DNA from: an uncultured Clostridia bacterium
GTDB taxonomy: Bacteria > Bacillota > Clostridia > Christensenellales > UBA1242
Length of the DNA stretch: 48,933 bases
Assembly (NCBI GenBank): GCA_944341445.1
Contig: CALVLZ010000003.1
Coordinates: forward strand, 220,448 to 269,380
Direction: 5' to 3'
Shown: piece by piece, positions 1-7,864 of the stretch
Layout of the letters: the number at the start of each line of letters is the position of its first letter
How positions within the stretch are numbered: the first letter of the stretch is position 1
Notes under the pieces: model-generated
What the model was told of the DNA's origin: nothing
The model's input: the letters and a program-made list of their open reading frames with translations, nothing else
Database searches by the model: none
Translations under genes and position numbers: made by a program

Positions 1-12
1 TGACTTAACATA

Positions 13-38
13 AAAAAGGCAAATAATTTTGCCTTTTT
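13..38 (-). terminator. Rho-independent terminator after the sugar isomerase gene
   Basis: AAAAAGGCAAA and TTTTGCCTTTTT form a stem with a three-base loop, followed on the minus strand by a short U tract. The stem overlaps the TAA stop of the minus-strand gene that ends at 37. Confidence 0.75.
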
Positions 39-810
39 ACTCTTTTATTAATTTTTCTAATTTACAAGCATTCTCATAACATTTTTGCAATGCTTCCTCT
101 TCACTTAAATTGATTGGATTTCTATTCAACATAATTTCATAATCAAGAGAAACTGTGTTTGCTTGTTTTAATTGCTGTGCAACTTTTTTCCAATTTATAC
201 TACCAAATTGATTTAATGTGTGTTGGTCACAAGTGCCATTATTATCACTTAAATGAATTGCCACAAGTTTGTTGCCAAACTCTTTTAAGTGGTTGCGTTT
301 TCTTTCAAATACGTGATTATGTCCACTATCGTAACAAAAACACAAATATTTATTATTTATATTTTCAAAAACATAATTAAAAGTTTCTGGAGCATCTATA
401 TTTTCGATTGCAAGTGGCAAGTCATATTTTTCACATACTTTTAATATTCTGTTTAATCTATGAATTCCAATTATATTGGGTTTTCCATTTAAGTGAACAA
501 CCAAACAAGTGAAACCATATTTTTTTGCAATTTTAACTTCTTTCTTTAGTTGGTTTTCAATTTTATCTCCAATCTTGGAATCTTTAAAAAAATATTTTAA
601 TTCACTTTTCACATAACTGCTGTGCAATGAAGATAATTTTAAGCCCAATTTTTTTGCAATTTTAACTTGTTTCTTTAATGTTCCGTTTTGATTTTTAAAT
701 TTTTTATCTGCAGAAGTTATTATGCAAGAGAACCCTGCCTGCTTAATTCTTTTTAACCTTTCTTTAATATCTCCATCGTAACCAAAAAAAGTTGTTATTC
801 CCTTATCCAT
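37..810 (-). CDS. Sugar phosphate isomerase/epimerase family protein (TIM barrel)
   Basis: The 257-residue protein resembles the xylose isomerase-like TIM-barrel / AP-endonuclease-2 superfamily, whose members isomerise or epimerise sugars with a divalent metal. Visible candidate metal-binding elements, in order, are VVHLNG, the glutamate in LAIEN, FCYDSGHNH, AIHLSDN and the late glutamate in LDYEI, which is the expected pattern. The frame is open back to 867, but I chose the ATG at 810 because AAGAGAG lies just upstream and the protein core (MDKGITTFFGYDG) begins there. The substrate cannot be told. It stands alone on the minus strand and ends in its own terminator; no sugar transporter or kinase is adjacent. 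Confidence 0.75.
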   Translation of the reverse strand: MDKGITTFFGYDGDIKERLKRIKQAGFSCIITSADKKFKNQNGTLKKQVKIAKKLGLKLSSLHSSYVKSELKYFFKDSKIGDKIENQLKKEVKIAKKYGFTCLVVHLNGKPNIIGIHRLNRILKVCEKYDLPLAIENIDAPETFNYVFENINNKYLCFCYDSGHNHVFERKRNHLKEFGNKLVAIHLSDNNGTCDQHTLNQFGSINWKKVAQQLKQANTVSLDYEIMLNRNPINLSEEEALQKCYENACKLEKLIKE

Positions 811-922
811 AAATTTCTCTCTTGTTTTATTCATTTTATTCATAAAAAAAATATCACAAACGAACAAATTTTCAAAACCATTTTTGCAATTTATAAAGCT
901 TTTTTAAAAATAAAATTAAAAC

Positions 923-949
923 AAAAAAAACGGAATTTTCCGTTTTTTT
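923..949 (-). terminator. Terminator after the beta-helix gene
   Basis: AAAAAAACGGAA and TTCCGTTTTTTT form a tight hairpin with a two-base loop, flanked by A and T runs, so it could work in both directions. It lies 46 bases beyond the stop of the minus-strand gene at 996. Confidence 0.75.
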
Positions 950-995
950 AATATTAACTAACTATTTAAATTTTCAACCTTTATTTTGAAGAGTA

Positions 996-1730
996 TTATC
1001 TTTTCTTTGCATCATTAATTCTATCGTTAATTCTAGTTTCATTTTTAATTATAACATTTTGTGGAATTTGTGAACAACCTTCAATTGTTGAATCTTCTAA
1101 AATAACATTACCACTAATTTTAGATTTTTTTATTGATACATTTCCATTAACTTTTACGTTATCTTTTAATGAAGCATTTGATATATTAACATAATTTTTT
1201 AATTTAACTTTTCCACAAATGTCACTATCAACCATTAATCCATCGCTATTTATTTCAACATCATCACTTAATTCAGAATTATTAATTTTTATATTTCCAA
1301 AAACTCTGCAATAGCCCCTAACGTCGCTTTGATTTTCAATTTGCACATGACCACCAATTTTTGCATGATCTCTAACAGAACTTAATTCACTAATTTTTGC
1401 AAAACTGCAAACAAAAGCTTCACCATACACAGCGCTAGTTCCAGAAACCTTTGCATTGCCACTAACTAATGCATTATCGGAAATAATTGCACTATCAAAA
1501 ATAATTGCATTATCTCTAATAAGTGCATTATCCATAACCACGGCATCATCGTAAACCATAGCATCACCACAAATCCAGCAATCACCTTTTTGTGATAAGT
1601 TATTATAACTTTCAACCCATCCACCAAATTGTCCGGCTTTAACATTTTCAAAATCTTTCAATGCTTGAATTCTATACAATTTTCTTCCGTCTTCTAAAAC
1701 CTTTTCTTCACTTGTTAATCTATATTTCAT
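996..1730 (-). CDS. Left-handed beta-helix (hexapeptide-type) repeat protein, YdcK-like
   Basis: The 244-residue protein opens with a short domain (MKYRLTSEEKVLEDG) that includes GQFGGWVES. From about residue 50 to 225 it is an almost unbroken run of six-residue repeats such as DNALIRDNAIIFDSA and SGNAKVSGTSAVYGEA, the signature of a left-handed parallel beta-helix. The N-terminal block plus helix resembles E. coli YdcK and phage-borne relatives. These look like acyltransferase folds, but no catalytic His is obvious, so a structural or binding role is equally possible. There is no signal peptide, so it is probably cytoplasmic. The start is supported by AAGGAGAGG. It is divergent from the HTH-hydrolase-methyltransferase gene and shares a 191-base intergenic region with it. 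Confidence 0.7.
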   Translation of the reverse strand: MKYRLTSEEKVLEDGRKLYRIQALKDFENVKAGQFGGWVESYNNLSQKGDCWICGDAMVYDDAVVMDNALIRDNAIIFDSAIISDNALVSGNAKVSGTSAVYGEAFVCSFAKISELSSVRDHAKIGGHVQIENQSDVRGYCRVFGNIKINNSELSDDVEINSDGLMVDSDICGKVKLKNYVNISNASLKDNVKVNGNVSIKKSKISGNVILEDSTIEGCSQIPQNVIIKNETRINDRINDAKKR

Positions 1731-1875
1731 AAAACCTCTCCTTAGTTACTTAATTATAACACCGTCAATTATCAAAATCAATAGCTAGTTTTTTAAATGC
1801 AATACAAAACACTTCCTAGTTGGGAAATTTGCATTGATAATTTGAAAAAAAACTTCCGTTTTGTGAAATAAAATA

Positions 1876-1904
1876 TTGACAAGCTATTAGAAATATTTTA
1901 AAAT
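1876..1904 (+). promoter_or_regulatory. Sigma-A-type promoter of the HTH-hydrolase-methyltransferase gene
   Basis: TTGACA (1876-1881) and TAAAAT (1899-1904) are separated by 17 bases. Transcription would start about seven bases later, almost on top of the AAGGTGG ribosome binding site (1911-1917), giving a leader of only about 11 bases before the ATG at 1922. A loose inverted repeat TTCC-N6-GGAA (1813-1826) lies upstream and might be an operator; that is only a guess. Confidence 0.7.
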
Positions 1905-1921
1905 GGCTAAAAGGTGGTAAT

Positions 1922-3574
1922 ATGGAATATATATCTATAAGACAAGCAAGTGATAAATTTAATTTAACAACAAGACAAATAAGAAACTTATGTCAATCTG
2001 GTAAAATTCCTGGAGCGACTAAAGTAGATAATATGTGGATAATACCAAGTAGTATAACAACATTATCAAAATCCAAAAAAGATTTGTTAGGCTCAAAAAT
2101 TAATAATTCTGATGAGATTTATGGATTAAAATATAATTACGTTATAATTCATGGAACATTTGGACATCCAGGAGAAAATTGGTTTCCTTGGTTGGCAGAA
2201 GAAATTGCAAAATTAGATAAAAGTGGAAAAACACAAAAAGAAGATATACTAATTCCCCACTTTCCATCTTCTGCCTGTTCAGATTACGATTCTTGGAAAA
2301 GCGTTTTAATGGGGTATATAGATAGCGGTATTGTTAATAAAAAAACAATTTTTATTTGCCACTCTCTTGGACCTTTATTTGTATCAAGAGTTTTAATTGA
2401 AGAAAAAGTAAATGTAAAAGGTATGATATCTGTTGAAGCGGCAGCAAATCACATTATGGGCAACCCCGCTTTTGATAACATAAATAAAACATTCTTTGTT
2501 CCATCTTGGGATTATTTAAACAAGTTAAAATCTTATGTTGACTTTAATTATTGTTTTTACACAGATAATGACCCCCATGTTCCATACAACATATTAAAAG
2601 AATATGTTGACCACGCGGCAACAAAAACTTTCTTTATTCCAAATGCTGGACATTTTAATGAAGCATCTGGCTACAAAACTTTTCCGCAATTATTAGAGTT
2701 AATTAAAACTATTGAGAAAAGTGAAGTTGTTGATGAAGAGAAGATACAGGAAGTTGAAATTAACACAACTGCGTGGGATAAAAAACTTTCTCACACTTGG
2801 ACAAATATGACTTGGCCAAACAGACCATCAATAAGCGAACTTTCTGTTTACACAGATATTTTAAGAAAATCTCAAAAAAGAAATTTAGAACAAAAGAGTT
2901 GTTTAATTTTAGGTTCTAATGTTGAATTTAGAGATTGGGCATATGAAGAAAATTTAGACGTTTCCATTATGCATAATAACGAAAATTATCATTTGGCAAC
3001 ATATCGTGAATTAAGACATAAAAACGCACCATATAAAATAATATTAAGAGATTGGCGTGAAATTGATTTTGATAACTGTTATGATTTTATTGTTGGCGAC
3101 GCATTAATTGGAAATTTAGATAATGTTAAATTAGATGATTTTATGAAAAGGGTATCAAAATCATTAAAACCTGGAGGATATTTTTTATCTAAAAGTTATT
3201 ATTTCCCTCAAGATTATAAAATTAAAACGCCTGAACAAATATTTGAAGAATACAATAAAAATGAAAAATTTTTCAACCCAATAAGTTGTTGCATATTTGA
3301 TTTAACAATGCTAAGTTTAGACAAAAATAATATTGTTAACTTTCAAAAGATTAATAACATAATTAAAAACGCATATAAAAAACAATTAATAGATAAACCA
3401 ACCTATGAAAAACTTTCTAATATTGGTTTAGATCAAATGAATTATAAGTTTTATGTACCAAACTACACTGATTATATTAATATAGCAAACAAATATTTTG
3501 TTGTTGAAGAAATAAAATTCACTAACGATATTGGTAGCGAAAACTTCCCACTAGTTATATTAAGAAAAAAATAA
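1922..3574 (+). CDS. HTH + RBBP9/YdeN-type serine hydrolase + SAM methyltransferase fusion
   Basis: Three parts can be read in the 550 residues. Residues 1-45 (SIRQASDKFNLTTRQIRN, then GKIPGATKV and a wing) match an excisionase/MerR-type winged HTH that could bind DNA. Residues 72-265 match the RBBP9/YdeN alpha/beta hydrolase family: IIHGTFGHPGENWFPWL, nucleophile Ser148 in CHSLGP, Asp217 in DNDPHVP and His244 in NAGHFN, so the full catalytic triad is present. Residues 285-550 look like a class I methyltransferase: CLILGSNVEF (motif I-like, 327-336), DFIVGDALIGN (388-398) and LKPGGYF (415-421). The glycine loop is less standard than usual, so SAM binding is inferred. Substrates are unknown. 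A stand-alone relative of the hydrolase part lies at 28761-29303. Confidence 0.8.
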   Translation: MEYISIRQASDKFNLTTRQIRNLCQSGKIPGATKVDNMWIIPSSITTLSKSKKDLLGSKINNSDEIYGLKYNYVIIHGTFGHPGENWFPWLAEEIAKLDKSGKTQKEDILIPHFPSSACSDYDSWKSVLMGYIDSGIVNKKTIFICHSLGPLFVSRVLIEEKVNVKGMISVEAAANHIMGNPAFDNINKTFFVPSWDYLNKLKSYVDFNYCFYTDNDPHVPYNILKEYVDHAATKTFFIPNAGHFNEASGYKTFPQLLELIKTIEKSEVVDEEKIQEVEINTTAWDKKLSHTWTNMTWPNRPSISELSVYTDILRKSQKRNLEQKSCLILGSNVEFRDWAYEENLDVSIMHNNENYHLATYRELRHKNAPYKIILRDWREIDFDNCYDFIVGDALIGNLDNVKLDDFMKRVSKSLKPGGYFLSKSYYFPQDYKIKTPEQIFEEYNKNEKFFNPISCCIFDLTMLSLDKNNIVNFQKINNIIKNAYKKQLIDKPTYEKLSNIGLDQMNYKFYVPNYTDYINIANKYFVVEEIKFTNDIGSENFPLVILRKK

Positions 3575-3614
3575 CTCTAATTACTTTTACTAAATAATAA
3601 AGTTTAATAACAAA

Positions 3615-3643
3615 AAAAAGAACGAACTAAATTCGTTCTTTTT
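3615..3643. terminator. Bidirectional terminator between convergent genes
   Basis: AAAAAGAACGAA and TTCGTTCTTTTT pair around a five-base loop. It lies between the plus-strand fusion gene and the minus-strand lipoprotein gene and has U tracts on both strands. The core AAAAAGAAC/GTTCTTTTT recurs in four other terminators of this window. Confidence 0.85.
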
Positions 3644-3644
3644 G

Positions 3645-5783
3645 TTATGCATTATAGAATTTTAAAACTGCTCCCAAAGCGTTTCCGTTATAAAATAAGT
3701 TTAAACACTCACCATTGAAGAATTTTTGAACATTTTGTTTCGCTTCATCATTGAATCCATCATAATATTTTAATGGTTTTAATGGGTTTTCAGTATCTGT
3801 TGGATCAACATACATCAAGCCATCAAAAGTTGGTATTTGACTTTCACCTTCGCCTGTCATACCTGTTATATTCACAGTCATTAATACACCGTTTGATTCA
3901 AAGAATGGCAATGCTTTTGCCTCTGGTTTTAAAGTTAAAATTGCTTTAATTATTGGATTTTGCATATTAAGTATATCAATGGTTTTATCATTTTCAACAA
4001 TTTCAACTTTTCCAAATAATTCTGCTGAGTTTGTTAATGGGTTATTAGCAAACACCCCACATAAAAATTCTATTTTTTCATCGTTATTCATAAATGATTT
4101 AACATTCTCAATTTCACCTTTGTTAAATAATGTTGTCGAATCATCAACAAAAGCTTTATTAAATGATTTTATTAATGTTGCAATTGCTGTTGCTTTGTTA
4201 TATGCAAACCAAGCTTCAGTTCCTGTAACAGGTGCCGAAATTTCAGAATCAACAATTTTAACATTAGAATAACTATCTTTATTTTTTTCTGGGTTGACGT
4301 GTGTTGCAATTATAATTGGTCCGCCAGAACCTTTTAAAACACAATTAATAATGTTGTTATCTCTTGCGCTCCATAAATAGAACATACAACTAAAAGTATC
4401 AAACATTTTTGAATTTTTATATGTGTTAACGTTTGGAATATCTGGGTTAACAGAATTTAATGCATCAATAATAGTTAAGAAAGCTCTAATATTAGAATTT
4501 TCTAGATTAAATTCTTTTGCTTTTGTGATAATGCCCATCATACCACCACGAGCATCAAGATTTTCTTGACGTCTTGCATTACCAATAATCTTTAAACTAT
4601 CAATGTTTGCAACGCCTTGTTGTGTTGATGGAGCATAATCATTATCTCCACCAAATGAAATTAATGCTGAGTGACTAGATGCATTTTCTTCTTCTAAATA
4701 AACTAGTGGAACTTGTGAAGCGTTAATTGTGAAGTAGTTTCCGTAAATAGAAAAAGTTTCATATTCCTTAATATCTCTTGTGTATAAAGATTTCCAATCT
4801 CTTAAAGTGTTAATATTGTTACTGTTTGTATCCGCATCTCCTTGATTAAACAAATAACCTTTTGGAATATCATCTTTTGTTATTTGCATATTGTTGTGCA
4901 AAACTATTCCATTTATTTGTTCATTACCGATATTATTTTCTGCTTTTAATTCTGCCCAAACTGATGCAGTTGCAGTATTATTATCAATTCTGCTTAAATC
5001 TGCAGTTGTGTAAGCATTCCAACCATCAACAACCTCACATTCAAAAGTTAATGGTGAAACATCTTCTGCAAACATTGGTTCAACTTGAATTCTAAATTTG
5101 TTACCAATTGCTTGTTCAGTAAAATCAAATGTTGAATTTAAGTTATCAACAGCAACTTTGTTTGTTAAATCTTCACCTGTTAATTCAACATATTCACTAT
5201 TTTGCCACATTTCAACTTTAACTTTGCTTGTGTAAGCAGTTGCAATAAAATCTTCCCCATTTTGATTAATCATTGTAATGATTGGCAAAAATTGAAACGC
5301 GTTATCATCTCCAATTTTATATGTATTTGTTCTAACAACAAATTCTTCTTCTGTTTCATCGAAATCAGTTGTTGGATTGTCTTCAACAGGTTTTAAATTG
5401 TTTTTGTATGTTGTGTAAAATAATGGTGTTTCAAAACCCAAAATTGTGTAAACGTCTTCTTCTCTTGCGACAACATTAATTTTAACACTTGTTGATAATC
5501 CTAAATATTTAATTGTTAATGTTTGTGTTCCAATAACATTTGTGCTAATTGATGAAATCTCCATTTCATCGTTTTTAGCAATTTCTTCGATACTTCCATT
5601 TTCATACTTAACCAATAGAACTAAGTTAGATGTATCAAACTCTTCATTAACTAGAACGTTTGTTGAAATGGAATTTTCTTTAATTGCTATAGATTTTGGG
5701 TTGCCTTTTCCGCAAGCACTAAGCGTTATTGATGCAAAAACCATAACAAACATTAACGAAAATGTATATAATAATTTTTTCAT
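3645..5783 (-). CDS. Ig-like-domain surface lipoprotein, last gene of the ABC operon
   Basis: The 712-residue protein starts with a lipoprotein signal (MKKLLYTFSLMF, then lipobox LSAC with Cys24), so it should be lipidated and face outward. Residues 30-105 resemble a bacterial Ig-like domain: SIAIKENSISTNVLVNEEFD, then a YENGSIEEI strand and TLTIKYLG. The remaining 600 residues are rich in Asn, Thr and Asp with no family I recognise; phrases such as NSNIRAFLTI and NNIINCVLKGSGG suggest beta-rich, possibly beta-helical structure. The ribosome binding site is AAAAGGAG. Only 18 bases separate it from the anchored protein upstream, so it is very probably co-transcribed with the ABC exporter. It could be a substrate-handling partner or an exported product. 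Confidence 0.7.
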   Translation of the reverse strand: MKKLLYTFSLMFVMVFASITLSACGKGNPKSIAIKENSISTNVLVNEEFDTSNLVLLVKYENGSIEEIAKNDEMEISSISTNVIGTQTLTIKYLGLSTSVKINVVAREEDVYTILGFETPLFYTTYKNNLKPVEDNPTTDFDETEEEFVVRTNTYKIGDDNAFQFLPIITMINQNGEDFIATAYTSKVKVEMWQNSEYVELTGEDLTNKVAVDNLNSTFDFTEQAIGNKFRIQVEPMFAEDVSPLTFECEVVDGWNAYTTADLSRIDNNTATASVWAELKAENNIGNEQINGIVLHNNMQITKDDIPKGYLFNQGDADTNSNNINTLRDWKSLYTRDIKEYETFSIYGNYFTINASQVPLVYLEEENASSHSALISFGGDNDYAPSTQQGVANIDSLKIIGNARRQENLDARGGMMGIITKAKEFNLENSNIRAFLTIIDALNSVNPDIPNVNTYKNSKMFDTFSCMFYLWSARDNNIINCVLKGSGGPIIIATHVNPEKNKDSYSNVKIVDSEISAPVTGTEAWFAYNKATAIATLIKSFNKAFVDDSTTLFNKGEIENVKSFMNNDEKIEFLCGVFANNPLTNSAELFGKVEIVENDKTIDILNMQNPIIKAILTLKPEAKALPFFESNGVLMTVNITGMTGEGESQIPTFDGLMYVDPTDTENPLKPLKYYDGFNDEAKQNVQKFFNGECLNLFYNGNALGAVLKFYNA

Positions 5784-5801
5784 AATTTTCTCCTTTTAGT
5801 T

Positions 5802-6215
5802 TTAATAAGCAATAATTCTTATTGTTTCAGTTATATTGCTTCCGTCTTTGCTTTTAATTTGAACAGTTAACACCCCCTTTTTTAAAAATGTTATATGTAA
5901 ACCATCAACTGTTGCAACAGTTGTGTTTTCATCATAAACAAGTGTTGCAGCATCTGCTCCTTTTAAAGTTGAATTATCTGGATAGACCTTATATGTTAGA
6001 GTTAAAGTGTTTTCTAACACGTCTCCACCATCAACATAATTAAATCTCAAAGTTTTTGTTCCGTCTGCATTCTCTCTTATTCCTTCATTTGTACATTCAA
6101 TGTTGGTTATATAAATCATTTCATCGTAAGCTGTTACTTTCATACCAAAAAATCCCACAAATACAATTGCGGCTATATATATTATTCCAATTAATACAAT
6201 AACAGATTTTTTCAT
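5802..6215 (-). CDS. Small membrane-anchored extracytoplasmic protein of the ABC operon
   Basis: The 137-residue protein has one N-terminal membrane segment (about residues 4-27, IVLIGIIYIAAIVFVGFFG) and then a short beta-rich outer domain with alternating strands ending in TVQIKSKDG and TETIRIIAY. It resembles a single Ig-like sandwich but I do not recognise a family. Its ATG overlaps the stop of the permease gene by one base (TAATG), and AAGGA precedes it, so it is translationally coupled to the exporter. It may be an accessory subunit that contacts the permease or the lipoprotein encoded next. Confidence 0.65.
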   Translation of the reverse strand: MKKSVIVLIGIIYIAAIVFVGFFGMKVTAYDEMIYITNIECTNEGIRENADGTKTLRFNYVDGGDVLENTLTLTYKVYPDNSTLKGADAATLVYDENTTVATVDGLHITFLKKGVLTVQIKSKDGSNITETIRIIAY

Positions 6216-7864
6216 TATTTTTCCTTATAGTAATATTTTATTTTGCTTACGAATGACCAAACTCTATAAACTAAGAAAGCTACTGCAATAGCACAAATTT
6301 TAAGCCAAGCAACGTTCACATTTTCCATACTTAAAAATAAACTTATTCCAAAAAACGCAAACGATAAAAAGAATGTTGCAATTGTTGATTTTGTTTCGTT
6401 AGGGTTGCTAATATGCCCACCGGTTGTTGCATATTGCGCAGTTTGTGGGTTCATTATATCCATTTCTGCACTCCACAACAAATGTGCTAAATAAATTAAA
6501 ACAGCAGAAATTGTGAACATTAAAACGTTTAAAACACTTAAAGAATTAAACATCTTAAAAACAACTGCGGATATTACAATTGAAACACTAACAAAAATTG
6601 CATTTATAACTAATTTTGGTACTAAATTTTTTATGTATTTGTTAGGCATTGTTTTTATTAAATATGCAGAATTGCCATCTCTACTAAAAACTGACGCCAT
6701 TTTGCTGTTGCTTGCTAAAGCAATTAACAAAATTATTAATAAGTTAAAAGAAACAGTCATATAATCGCCCAATAACCTAGTACTCATTGAAGCAAATATT
6801 TTGTTAAGCAATAGAATTGCAATTGGTATAACAATAAACACTGATAGTATTGTAAAAATTTCATCTGAACTTCTTGTTATAACCAAAGTTTCCTTTTTTA
6901 ATGCGCTTACAAACGCGCTATGTTTTTTGTTTTTAACTTCTTTATTAATTAATGATTTTTTATATTCAAAAGGTTTGCTTGCCATTTTGAAAAACAATGG
7001 TCTGCTTGTTATGAAAGATAATGCCAACATAACTAAAATGTATGCAAAAACAGAAAGTAAAATCCAAATTGTTGAAATGCTAAACAACACAGGAAGTAAG
7101 CCAGAATATGTTCCAACAACCAATTGTGTTAGTTTTGTGAAAGGATAAAATATTTGAACAAAAGCATTTAAGAAATCTTGAATTGCCCAAAATATTGTTC
7201 CCCAACTTCCAACAATATCTAAATCGGCAGGAATTGCACTAATTATTGTTACAACTCCCCAAATACCAACACCAATAACGCTTGCAAACAACAAAATTCT
7301 AAGTATGCTAAAATTCCTTAAGAACATTGTTAAAAGCATTGCAAATATTGATAAGAATGCAGAAGTAACAACCGGAATTGCACTAATTATTATTAAGCAA
7401 ATTGGCATCCATAAATAATACAAAATTGAAAAACCAGAAATTAAGCCATATGCAAAAAACAACGGAAACAAAAAATATAAATTTTTGAAAACTTCATAAA
7501 GATAATAAACAATTATTTTAGAAAAGAACACTTGATTGTTTGTTACGGGCAAAGTTAACAGCACTTGGTTATCCTTTGAAAAGTATAAGCTTTTCATAAT
7601 TCCGTATGTGCAACTTATTATGGATAACAACTGCATAACTGTGAAAACAACCACAATAACCGAAACAGGAATTATATCTATTAAATGAAACAATTTTAAA
7701 AGTTTGCTAACATACAACAATAAATATATAACTGCAGTGATTATTGCAATTGACGCAACAGATAACACAACTTTAGATATTGTTTTTTTCTTTGATTGCA
7801 AAAAACTCATATCAATTTTATCTTTAAGTTGCATCATAACCAAAGGTTTTAAAAACTTACTCAT
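6215..7864 (-). CDS. ABC transporter permease (exporter type)
   Basis: The 549-residue protein has at least twelve strongly hydrophobic stretches, the first at about residues 30-52 (VVLSVASIAIITAVIYLLLY). A cytoplasmic loop (KNKKHSAFVSALKKETLVI) splits two halves of six or so segments, as in large ABC-2-like export permeases of Firmicutes. It overlaps the upstream ATPase fusion gene by eight bases and the downstream anchored protein by one base, which makes it the membrane partner of that ATPase. No substrate can be read from the sequence. Drug, lipid or peptide export would all fit. Confidence 0.75.
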   Translation of the reverse strand: MSKFLKPLVMMQLKDKIDMSFLQSKKKTISKVVLSVASIAIITAVIYLLLYVSKLLKLFHLIDIIPVSVIVVVFTVMQLLSIISCTYGIMKSLYFSKDNQVLLTLPVTNNQVFFSKIIVYYLYEVFKNLYFLFPLFFAYGLISGFSILYYLWMPICLIIISAIPVVTSAFLSIFAMLLTMFLRNFSILRILLFASVIGVGIWGVVTIISAIPADLDIVGSWGTIFWAIQDFLNAFVQIFYPFTKLTQLVVGTYSGLLPVLFSISTIWILLSVFAYILVMLALSFITSRPLFFKMASKPFEYKKSLINKEVKNKKHSAFVSALKKETLVITRSSDEIFTILSVFIVIPIAILLLNKIFASMSTRLLGDYMTVSFNLLIILLIALASNSKMASVFSRDGNSAYLIKTMPNKYIKNLVPKLVINAIFVSVSIVISAVVFKMFNSLSVLNVLMFTISAVLIYLAHLLWSAEMDIMNPQTAQYATTGGHISNPNETKSTIATFFLSFAFFGISLFLSMENVNVAWLKICAIAVAFLVYRVWSFVSKIKYYYKEK

